Made by a program: the position numbers and the translations under genes. This document shows, piece by piece, positions 1-5,322 of a stretch of DNA of 5,885 nt (positions within the stretch are counted from its first letter, which is position 1; every line of letters begins with the position of its first letter). Source of the DNA: DAHUZJ01 sp050743865 (GTDB lineage Bacteria; Actinomycetota; Acidimicrobiia; Acidimicrobiales; RAAP-2). The notes under the pieces are model-generated. The model was given only the letters and a program-made list of their open reading frames with translations, searched no databases and had not been told where the DNA came from. The stretch covers positions 1 through 5,885 of the forward strand of contig JBOGGE010000192.1 in assembly GCA_050743865.1 (NCBI GenBank). Direction: 5' to 3'.

Positions 1-372
1 CTACGGCATCTAGCGATGAAGTCTCAGGTAGACGTCGGGTTCGACGTGAACACGATGTTCCAACGAATCACTGCTGGTATTGATCTTCGCCGCGTCAGTG
101 GCGGACCAGAGCTGGATGGTTGGATCAAGTCGCAGCGCCATGCCTTTCATGCCACTAATCCGCATCGGCAATGACAAGGGTCCTCCTTCTCCGTTCCTGA
201 GCGCCAATCCCCAAGGAGGGAAGCACGGGGTCAAGGGATTGCCGCCGATGGTGGGCGCCGGGCATTCACCACCAAGCCCGGTCAACCGACCAATCGCTCG
301 CATCCCGCGGCAGAGGGCCGCTGACCCGGGGTTGGTACGTTCGTAGGTAGGCCAAATAGACCGGACGGCAAC
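1..372. other. Gene-poor left edge, no recognised gene
   Basis: No protein family is recognisable here on either strand. The first ~180 bases look less GC-rich than the rest, as expected of acquired or decaying DNA. Two inverted repeats sit back to back: ACGTCG-GGTT-CGACGT at 32-47 and GAACA-CGA-TGTTC at 48-60. One small minus-strand reading frame has a strong Shine-Dalgarno and is listed separately. The stretch lies downstream of the toxin gene, which ends at 373, and no clear intrinsic terminator (hairpin plus T-run) follows the toxin. It is most simply read as element DNA or a junk remnant. Confidence 0.4.
10..171 (-). CDS. Possible small protein (53 aa), unrecognised
   Basis: This is a doubtful small gene. 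The case for it is a purine-rich Shine-Dalgarno, AGAAGGAGGA, on the minus strand at 190-181. In-frame TTG codons begin at 177 and 171, and ATG at 165. The TTG at 171 gives about 10 nt spacing and is used here. The predicted peptide is mixed in composition (contains LRLDPTIQLW and HVEPDVYLRL) and does not have the Arg/Pro/Gly-rich look of a shadow frame in this genome. It has no membrane segment, no cysteine motif and no family I recognise. It follows the toxin on the same strand at a distance of ~200 nt, so it could be a further gene of the element or the tail of a degraded one. The reading frame stays open upstream to 303, so a longer form is possible. Confidence 0.22.
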   Translation of the reverse strand: MPMRISGMKGMALRLDPTIQLWSATDAAKINTSSDSLEHRVHVEPDVYLRLHR

Positions 373-747
373 TCACTCGGACCCTTCCCCCAGGGTCTTC
401 CCCGCCTCCAGCCGTTCTGACGCCAGCCGGTAGATGGCGTGCTCATCGCGAACACCGACCGCCAGGAGACCACGCGTCGATGCGTCCAGCTCGGCGTACA
501 CCAGCCGGAATCGCCGGGTCGGGCTGTCCGGGAGGTCGAATTTCACACTCGCGAGGCCGGTCAGGTCACCACTCACGTGACGCACCCCGAGGGCCTTCCC
601 CGTGAGACGGCCGTGGGCGAGGTCATCGAGCACGACCCGCAGCGCGGCAATGACCTCCGGGCCGTAGGCGGCCATCGCCGACAGGTCGTCTGCAAGTCCC
701 GGGTGCGCCAGGAGGCCGAAGCGGGGATGTGGCGACCGACCGGTCAC
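373..747 (-). CDS. RelE/ParE-type toxin of a type II toxin-antitoxin pair
   Basis: Predicted toxin of 124 aa. RelE-fold toxins of this kind usually cut mRNA on the ribosome, while ParE relatives poison gyrase; which applies cannot be told here. I see the typical core: a helical N-terminal half (about residues 16-48), GKALG near 50-54, the strand RRFRLVY at 78-84, a second strand LLAVGVR at 94-100, then AIYRLASERL at 104-113. The GTG start at 747 is chosen because it overlaps the antitoxin TGA as GTGA, a classic coupled arrangement. The upstream in-frame start at 813 would add 22 Arg/Gly/Pro-rich residues read inside the antitoxin gene. The gene is intact, unlike the neighbouring integrase and excisionase-like genes. 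It is expected to be co-transcribed with the antitoxin and to depend on it for neutralisation. Family assignment is by motif recognition; no search was run. Confidence 0.8.
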   Translation of the reverse strand: MTGRSPHPRFGLLAHPGLADDLSAMAAYGPEVIAALRVVLDDLAHGRLTGKALGVRHVSGDLTGLASVKFDLPDSPTRRFRLVYAELDASTRGLLAVGVRDEHAIYRLASERLEAGKTLGEGSE

Positions 748-1031
748 CGAGTCCGGGCGGCGTCCTCGGCCGCCCGGTCGAGCGCGGTGTCCAGCTGCTC
801 GGTACTCAGCCACGGTCGCTTGTCGGCCAGACGCTCACGGGCCACCTCGCGGTCCAGGTCGTCCTCGACCGCCGCCAGCAGGCGCTCCCACGTGGCGATG
901 GGCACCAGCACTGCTTGGGGCCGGCGATGCGAGCCGAAGAACACCGGCTCGGCATCGCCCGCGTCGAAGCGCCTGGTGATCTGGCCAAGGGTCGCCCGGA
1001 CTTCGCTCGTCGGCACGATCGCGTCTGCCAT
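744..1031 (-). CDS. Phd/YefM-family antitoxin
   Basis: Predicted antitoxin of 95 aa. The N-terminal half has the Phd/YefM pattern: IVPTSEVRATLGQITRRF (residues ~5-22), then EPVFFGSHRRPQAVLVPIAT and WERL, forming the DNA-binding/dimer domain. The C-terminal half is charged and helical (EDDLDREVARERL onwards), the usual toxin-wrapping tail. The ATG at 1031 is preferred over the outer GTG at 1088 because the extra 19 residues would be translated from the promoter/operator. A -10 hexamer TACAAT also sits 7 nt before this ATG, with no Shine-Dalgarno, which suggests a leaderless mRNA. The stop codon overlaps the toxin GTG. By family precedent the protein, alone and with toxin, represses its own promoter through the TGTACA-type boxes just upstream. 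Confidence 0.82.
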   Translation of the reverse strand: MADAIVPTSEVRATLGQITRRFDAGDAEPVFFGSHRRPQAVLVPIATWERLLAAVEDDLDREVARERLADKRPWLSTEQLDTALDRAAEDAARTR

Positions 1032-1038
1032 GGTCCGG

Positions 1039-1060
1039 ATTGTACCAAGAATATGTACAT
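1039..1060 (-). promoter_or_regulatory. Toxin-antitoxin promoter and YefM-like operator boxes
   Basis: On the minus strand a perfect ATGTACAT palindrome (1060-1053) is followed by a second, imperfect box TGGTACAA (1047-1040). The box centres are 13 bp apart. The -10 hexamer TACAAT (1044-1039) overlaps the second box and ends 7 nt before the ATG at 1031. No convincing -35 is visible. E. coli YefM-YoeB is known to bind paired palindromes with a TGTACA core about one helical turn apart. The match in core and spacing here supports autorepression by the antitoxin encoded immediately downstream. Confidence 0.6.
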
Positions 1061-1167
1061 CTTTCCGTCCGCGCACTCGCCCCGACATGGGACTCGCTCA
1101 TATTCACCACACCCGACTTCGGACCGACCGTTCCCCGGCTGGCCGGCGAGGAGGAGGAGTGACGACG

Positions 1168-1485
1168 ATGGCGTCAGGACGGGAAGAGATGACGGCACGA
1201 GCGATCCCTCTTGTGGCACTGGACAGGTCCAGAGCCTGCCGGTGCTGGTGCCACCGGGAGCTGTTGACTGGCCGAGGCGGCCGAGTACCTGCGGATCGGC
1301 CGAAAGAAGGCCTACGAGCTGGCCCGCCAGTTCCGAGCCTCCGGAGCCGTCGGGCTGCCGGTGTGGTGCTCTCAACCGATGCGTTGCGGATCCCCGCGGC
1401 CCGCCTGCGCGAGTGGTGCGGGATCGACGGCCCCGGTCGTTGCCACCGCTGCGGCCACGCCGCCGACGGAGGGCGTCCTGCCTGA
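1168..1485 (+). pseudogene. Excisionase-like helix-turn-helix protein, frameshifted
   Basis: This is a remnant of a small excisionase/MerR-type DNA-binding protein of the kind that accompanies actinobacterial integrases. A strong Shine-Dalgarno (GAGGAGGAGGAG, 1149-1160) precedes ATG 1168. The first part, ending ...HRELLT, is read from that ATG. The recognition segment AEAAEYLRIGRKKAYELARQ then continues through FRASGAVGLPV at 1271-1363 in the +1 frame. The last part, LSTDALRIPAARLREWCGIDG, returns to the original frame and ends at TGA 1485. The two shifts map to about 1267-1272 and 1361-1366 and compensate each other, so the outer frame stays open with ~31 wrong residues in the middle. The frame carrying the motif is blocked by a TGA at 1265-1267. 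It converges with the integrase, 26 bp apart. Loss of function is inferred; a sequencing error is the alternative. Confidence 0.68.
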
Positions 1486-1511
1486 TGACCTCTTGCCGAC
1501 CGCGCACCTCG

Positions 1512-2702
1512 TCACCCCTGGCAAAGCGCGGCGATCGCCTGACACTTCCCCACGTTGGTCCGCCCGTCGTAGTGGAGGCGCAGGGTGGCCTCGCTGTTGC
1601 CGAGCAGCTCGGCCACCGTCCGGTAGGGCACGCCGGCGTCGAGCATCGTCGTGGCGACGTAGTACCGGAGGGCCAGCAACGTGACCGCCGACCCACCGCG
1701 GGCCGCCAGCCATCGCTCCGAGAGGCGGTCGGGACACAGAGGCGACGACCCATCACCGGGGCCCGAGAAGACATATCCCTGCGGGCGCACGCTCCCGGAG
1801 GCCGCCACGCGCCGATCCTGCTGGTGCCTGATCGCGTCGAGCGCTGCCGGGGTCAGGGGGACGTCGCGCCAATCGGAGCGCTTGACCTGCATCCGCACCA
1901 CCCTGATACCCGGACCGCCGTCGGTCACCGCCCAGGCCAGGTGCAGCTCATCGGCCTCCTCGTCGACGTCCTCCCATCGCAGCCCCAGCAGTTCGCTCGT
2001 CCGCATGCCGGCGTTGGCGACGATCGCGGCGAAATCGGCGATCTCGGGATCCGTCTCTCGGGCGGTGGCCAAGGCCTCTCGGACGGCCGTGCCCGCTGGA
2101 GAGTAGGGCTTCGTACGGACGAGGTTGGTGGGCAGCAGTCCGTACTTGCGGCCCCGGTCGAGCGCCCGGCTGAGCACCGTGGCGCATCGGCGGACCCACG
2201 CCGCCGACAGCCCACGGCGAGCCATCTCGCCGTAGAGCTCCTCGATCTCGCGCCAGGTGAGCGCCGACAGGGTCACGTCGCCGAAGGCCTTGCCGCTGGT
2301 CAGCCGGGTGGATGACATCGCCCTGGCCGCCGAGTGGCCGTGACCAGGGTCTTGGGCCGTAGTTGGACTCGCCCCACCTGGGCTTCCTCGACGTAGCGCC
2401 CGAGCAGCGAGCCGACCGTCACTGCGCTGGTCGAGGCCTGCGGGAGCTGGCCGGCATGGCGCTCTACCCGGAGGCGGGACAGTGCCAGCTCTGTGTCGTC
2501 GCGGGTCCCGTGGACCCGGCGGGACACCTGGCGGCGGCGCCCAGTCACTTTCCCGGTCGACCTCGACGTCGACCCGCCATACCCCTGGGCGCAGTTCGAC
2601 CACGCCACCGCTGCGGCGACGGTTGGGCCGCCTCGGGCCGCCGCCCCTGGGGCCAGGGACGGAGACACCAACAGCGGTGGCGGTCGCCAACGCGCCGCTC
2701 AC
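1512..2702 (-). pseudogene. Tyrosine recombinase/integrase, twice frameshifted
   Basis: This is a phage-type tyrosine integrase of the actinobacterial integrative-element class. In translation order, the N-terminal VVELRPGVWRVDVEVDRE is in one frame. From about 2550 to 2340 the true sequence (TGRRRQVSRRVHGTRDD, ERHAGQLPQ, VTVGSLLGRYVEEAQ, LRPKTL) lies in the +1 frame. From about 2338 the first frame resumes with AARAMSSTRLTSGKAFGD, TWREIEELYG and the catalytic domain. There the first Arg is in GMRTSELLGLRW. The HxLR box reads LALRYY, so the usual His is Leu. The C-terminal LLGNSEATLRLHYDGR keeps the nucleophile Tyr. The outer frame is open throughout, so it can pass as an intact 396-aa protein with ~70 scrambled residues in the core-binding region. 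The GTG at 2702 is only an outer limit. Its 5' end faces the tRNA-Gly 3' end, the likely attachment site. Confidence 0.82.
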
Positions 2703-2829
2703 CTGCAGGGTTCCCCGGCCCTCGGGCGGACGGTCGCGGTCACGCCGGGGAACGGTCGGCCGGGGTGCCCCTGGGGTGGACCGACGACACTCCGGGCGGA
2801 TCCGCGTCGGGGCCTCCGGGTCGATTTGT

Positions 2830-2896
2830 GTAAACCGCTTTGGCAGACCCCTCGCGGCTTCCTTCGGCGATGTCAGGCGGTAAAACCTGCTCTGAC
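2830..2896. repeat. Pair of imperfect direct repeats beside tRNA 3' end
   Basis: GTAAACCGCTTTGGC (2830-2844) and GTAAAACCTGCTCTGAC (2880-2896) align with two one-base gaps and two mismatches, 50 bp apart. The position between the integrase 5' end and the tRNA 3' end suggests leftover recombinase arm sites, but chance similarity is possible at this length. Confidence 0.3.
2872..2896. other. Hairpin 17 bp beyond tRNA-Gly 3' end
   Basis: On the plus strand the arms are GTCAG-GC-GG and CC-t-GC-t-CTGAC around the loop TAAAA. This gives nine base pairs with two single-base bulges. It lies downstream of the minus-strand tRNA and could help end its transcript or process it. No T-run follows on the minus strand, so a canonical intrinsic terminator is not supported. 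Confidence 0.35.
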
Positions 2897-2912
2897 CTGG
2901 ATGTCTTGTGGG

Positions 2913-2985
2913 AGCGGACGACGGGACTCGAACCCGCGACCCTCACCTTGGCAAGGTGATGCTCTACCAACTGAGCCACGTCCGC
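2913..2985 (-). tRNA. tRNA-Gly (anticodon GCC)
   Basis: The minus strand folds as a complete 73-nt cloverleaf. The acceptor stem is GCGGACG/CGTCCGC. The D arm is GCTC-AGTTGGTA-GAGC. The anticodon arm is TCACC-TTGCCAA-GGTGA with GCC at the centre. The variable loop is GGGTC, and the T arm is GCGGG-TTCGAGT-CCCGT with one G-T wobble. The discriminator base is U, as usual for bacterial tRNA-Gly. The 3' CCA is not encoded (CCC follows), so it would be added afterwards. A possible -10 TAGCCT lies 13 nt before the 5' end. The gene is intact, as expected when an element inserts at a tRNA 3' end and restores it. It is probably the integration target of the neighbouring integrase. Confidence 0.97.
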
Positions 2986-3215
2986 GTACTGGGAATTCAG
3001 GCTACCACCGCGCCGCCTGGCGCCGACGGATCGCCACCCGGTGCCTGGTGCTTGCGATACGATCACGATATATCACGATCGGGGATTCGCTGCGGCGCGC
3101 CCGGGCAGCCGGACCCTGGCCGCGCTCGTCGTAGCCTTCGTCCGGGTCACCGCCCCAGCCTTCTCCGGGCTGTTCGCCGACGTGACCGTCCGACACCCGA
3201 CGAAAAGGAGCATCC
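2986..3215. other. Divergent leader between tRNA-Gly and SIP gene
   Basis: No gene is seen. The region must hold the tRNA promoter (minus) and the siderophore-interacting protein promoter (plus). An AT-rich island at 3057-3080 stands out, containing the palindrome listed separately. The rest is GC-rich and unremarkable until the Shine-Dalgarno at 3203-3209. A classical iron-box (TTAGGTTAGCCTAACCTAA-like, DtxR/IdeR type) is not seen. Confidence 0.5.
3060..3081. promoter_or_regulatory. Candidate operator: 22-bp imperfect palindrome
   Basis: The arms are CGATCACGATA and TATCACGATCG. They are inverted repeats at 9 of 11 positions, and the inner ATCACGAT is also an exact direct repeat at 10-bp spacing (3062-3069, 3072-3079). 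It is AT-rich against a GC-rich background and lies ~135 bp upstream of the SIP start and ~75 bp upstream of the tRNA 5' end. A TACGAT hexamer at 3058-3063 could be a -10. The regulator is unknown. Confidence 0.45.
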
Positions 3216-4094
3216 ATGACCGTTCCCGGCAACGACGACGGGCCCGTCACCAGCTCGACGGCCGAACCGTCACCGCGTGGCGCGGGCGCCAGCCGGGGCC
3301 AGCGCCGGCCAAAGGCGCCGCCGCGGCCGGTCCGGGTGGTGTCGGTGTCGCGGCTCGCACCCCGCCTGGTCTCGGTGCTCCTCGGCGGCGACGGGCTGGA
3401 AGGATTTCGCCACGGCGCCCCGACCTCGCACATGAAGGTGTTCCTCCCCGCCCCCGGCCAGGCTGCACCGGTGCTGCCGGAGCGCGGCCCCGACGGGGCG
3501 ATCTGGCCCGAGGACGCCGCCCGCCCGGTGGTACGGACCTACACCCCACGAAAGCTCGACGACGAGGCCCGTACGCTCGAGGTGCAGTTTGTCCTCCACG
3601 GCGCCGGTCCGGCCTCCGAATGGGCGGAACGAGCCCAGGTCGGTGACGAGCTGGCCGTGGCCGGGCCGGGGGGAAGGTTCTCGCTCGACCCTGCCGCCCG
3701 GCGTTGGTGGATCGGCGGCGACGAGAGCGCCCTGCCGGCGATCGGGACGCTCCTCGACGCCCTGCCTCCGTCGGCGGTGGCCGAGGTGCACGTCGAGGTG
3801 GCCGGCTCCGACGACGAGATCCCCCTTCCCAGCGCCGCACAGACCACGCTGACCTGGCACCACCGGCGGAGCCCCGACGCCTGGGGCACCGAGCTGGAGG
3901 AGGCAGCGCGGGGCGCCGCGCTCGGCGGCGACAGTGGAACCCACGTGTGGGTGGCCTGCGAGGCCGTGGTCGTGCGCCGAATCCGCAAGCACCTCCTGGA
4001 TGACCGGCGCCTCCCGGTCGGCTCGATCGTGACCCGCGGCTACTGGCGGCTCGGCGTCGCCGACCATCCCGACCACGACTACGGCGACGACTGA
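3216..4094 (+). CDS. Siderophore-interacting protein, FAD-binding ferric-siderophore reductase family
   Basis: A 292-aa cytoplasmic flavoprotein of the ViuB/SIP family. These proteins use NAD(P)H and FAD to reduce imported ferric siderophores and release iron. After a Pro/Arg/Ser-rich tail (residues 1-38) comes the FAD-binding barrel. It contains HMKVFLP (72-78), the FAD motif RTYTPR (107-112), LEVQFVLHG (121-129) and GPGGRF (150-155). The NAD(P)H-side domain has WWIGGDESALPAIGTLL (164-180), WVACEA (245-250) and the family-typical C-terminal RGYWRLG (274-280). In many relatives the WVACEA site reads A-G-E, so the Cys is a small variation. The ATG at 3216 has a good Shine-Dalgarno (AAAAGGAG, 7 nt upstream). 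It stands alone: no siderophore transporter or synthesis gene is in the window. It converges with dut. Iron control is expected from the family, but no standard iron box is visible. Confidence 0.9.
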   Translation: MTVPGNDDGPVTSSTAEPSPRGAGASRGQRRPKAPPRPVRVVSVSRLAPRLVSVLLGGDGLEGFRHGAPTSHMKVFLPAPGQAAPVLPERGPDGAIWPEDAARPVVRTYTPRKLDDEARTLEVQFVLHGAGPASEWAERAQVGDELAVAGPGGRFSLDPAARRWWIGGDESALPAIGTLLDALPPSAVAEVHVEVAGSDDEIPLPSAAQTTLTWHHRRSPDAWGTELEEAARGAALGGDSGTHVWVACEAVVVRRIRKHLLDDRRLPVGSIVTRGYWRLGVADHPDHDYGDD

Positions 4095-4179
4095 GCGGCA
4101 CGCCCCTGCCTCGGCCGAGTGGCCGGCCCGTCCCGCCGCGGCCCGCCGCTCCCCCACCGGTGCGCCCCGGGGCCACCGA

Positions 4180-4617
4180 TCAGCGGCCGCTGTGGCCGAA
4201 CCCGCCGGAGCCCCGCTCGGCCGGCGGGAGCTCGTCCACCGGTGCGAACGTCGCCTGCTCGACCCGCTGGATCACCAGCTGGGCGATCCGGTCGCCCCGC
4301 CGCACCTTGTACTCCTCGTTCGGATCGGTGTTGACGAGCACGACCGCCAGCTCACCGCGGTAGCCGGCGTCGACCAGCCCCGGCGAGTTGAGGCAGGTGA
4401 TCCCGTGGCGCAGAGCGAGGCCGCTGCGGGGCTGGACGAACCCGGCGTAGCCGAAGGGGATGGCCACCGCCACCCCGGTCGGGACGAGCACCCGCCCGCC
4501 GGCCGGGGGGAGCACGGCGTCCTGGCGGGCATAGAGGTCGCAGCCGGCGTCGCCGGGATGGGTGTAGGCGGGGAGCGGCAGCTCCGGGTCGACCTGGCGG
4601 ACCGGGATCGGGAGCAC
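4180..4617 (-). CDS. dut: dUTP diphosphatase (dUTPase)
   Basis: A 145-aa trimeric-type dUTPase that hydrolyses dUTP to dUMP and pyrophosphate, supplying dTMP synthesis and keeping uracil out of DNA. All five family motifs are seen in order: DAGCDLYA (~23-30), PRSGLALRHG (~63-72), NSPGLVDAGYRGEL (~77-90) with the catalytic Asp in LVDAGYRGE, RRGDRIAQLVI (~105-115), and the C-terminal lid RGSGGFGHSGR. The lid usually reads GGFGSTG; HSG is a minor variant. Length matches the family. The GTG at 4617 begins just ahead of the conserved N-terminal strand. A TACCAT -10 motif ends 6 nt before it with no Shine-Dalgarno, suggesting leaderless expression. The gene is divergent from orn across a repeat-rich spacer and convergent with the SIP gene, whose stop is 86 bp away. 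Confidence 0.96.
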   Translation of the reverse strand: MLPIPVRQVDPELPLPAYTHPGDAGCDLYARQDAVLPPAGGRVLVPTGVAVAIPFGYAGFVQPRSGLALRHGITCLNSPGLVDAGYRGELAVVLVNTDPNEEYKVRRGDRIAQLVIQRVEQATFAPVDELPPAERGSGGFGHSGR

Positions 4618-4623
4618 TCGGCG

Positions 4624-4629
4624 ATGGTA
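4624..4629 (-). promoter_or_regulatory. -10 element of dut (TACCAT)
   Basis: On the minus strand TACCAT at 4629-4624 is followed by six bases and then the GTG start of dut, which puts the expected transcription start at or next to the start codon. The -35 position would fall within or beside the 35-bp repeat block. There is no ribosome-binding site between the hexamer and the start. Confidence 0.45.
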
Positions 4630-4640
4630 GACGGCCGGGG

Positions 4641-4732
4641 AACGGGGTCACCGGCCGCGGGCACCGGCCGCGGGCACCGGGGTCGCCGGCCGCGGGCACC
4701 GGCCCCGGCCACCGGGGTCGCCGGCCGGGGCC
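4641..4732. repeat. GC-rich higher-order tandem repeat, 35-bp period
   Basis: The block is built from a 9-bp unit B (ACCGGGGTC) and a 13-bp unit A (ACCGGCCGCGGGC) in the order B A A, B A A, B A. B units start at 4641 (variant AACGGGGTC), 4676 and 4711, exactly 35 bp apart. A units start at 4650, 4663, 4685, 4698 and 4720. Copies 4650 and 4663 are identical; the others differ by one to a few bases. The block fills the space between the -10 motifs of the divergent dut and orn genes. It may bind a regulator, form structure, or simply be slippage-generated sequence. Confidence 0.85.
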
Positions 4733-4736
4733 TGGC

Positions 4737-4742
4737 TAGCAT
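4737..4742 (+). promoter_or_regulatory. -10 element of orn (TAGCAT)
   Basis: TAGCAT is followed by seven bases and then the orn ATG at 4750, the spacing expected for a leaderless transcript starting at the A of ATG. No Shine-Dalgarno is seen. The -35 window (around 4714-4719) falls in the last B unit of the repeat block and is not a recognisable -35. Confidence 0.45.
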
Positions 4743-4749
4743 CGCGACG

Positions 4750-5318
<569 letters not shown>

Positions 5319-5322
<4 letters not shown>

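Larger units (their letters stand above)
2703..2912. other. Intergenic stretch between integrase and tRNA-Gly
   Basis: There is no credible gene here. The part near the integrase is very GC-rich. The 90 bases next to the tRNA are less so and contain a hairpin at 2872-2896 and a pair of imperfect direct repeats (2830-2844 and 2880-2896). This is where the attachment core and arm-type integrase sites of a tRNA-targeting element usually lie, but no duplicated tRNA end is found elsewhere in the window to define an att core. Confidence 0.45.

Noticed and set aside
48..60. LexA/SOS box in GAACACGATGTTC
   Set aside because: The half-sites GAAC and GTTC are separated by five bases, whereas the Gram-positive LexA box has four. 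No SOS gene is adjacent.
439..2315. Long plus-strand open frames (348 and 528 aa) across the toxin-antitoxin and integrase regions
   Set aside because: They are antisense or off-frame shadows, Arg/Pro/Ser/His-rich with no family pattern, and overlap well-supported minus-strand genes. Only the helix-turn-helix fragment within them is meaningful.
2540..2560. Programmed frameshifting at GGGAAAG in the integrase
   Set aside because: The heptamer is not in the register needed for a -1 slip, the required change is +1, and the second shift site has no slippery sequence.
3247..4176. Long minus-strand open frames opposite the siderophore-interacting protein gene
   Set aside because: Low-complexity Arg/Gly/Pro composition typical of antisense frames in GC-rich genes. 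The plus-strand protein has clear family motifs and a ribosome-binding site.
4095..4179. Terminator between the convergent SIP and dut genes
   Set aside because: There is a CTCGGCCGAG palindrome at 4110-4119, but no T-run on either strand and no clear stem-loop beyond general GC richness.
4192..4749. N-terminal extension of orn back to 4192
   Set aside because: It would run antisense through dut and across the repeat block. Oligoribonuclease starts a few residues before its first Asp, matching ATG 4750.
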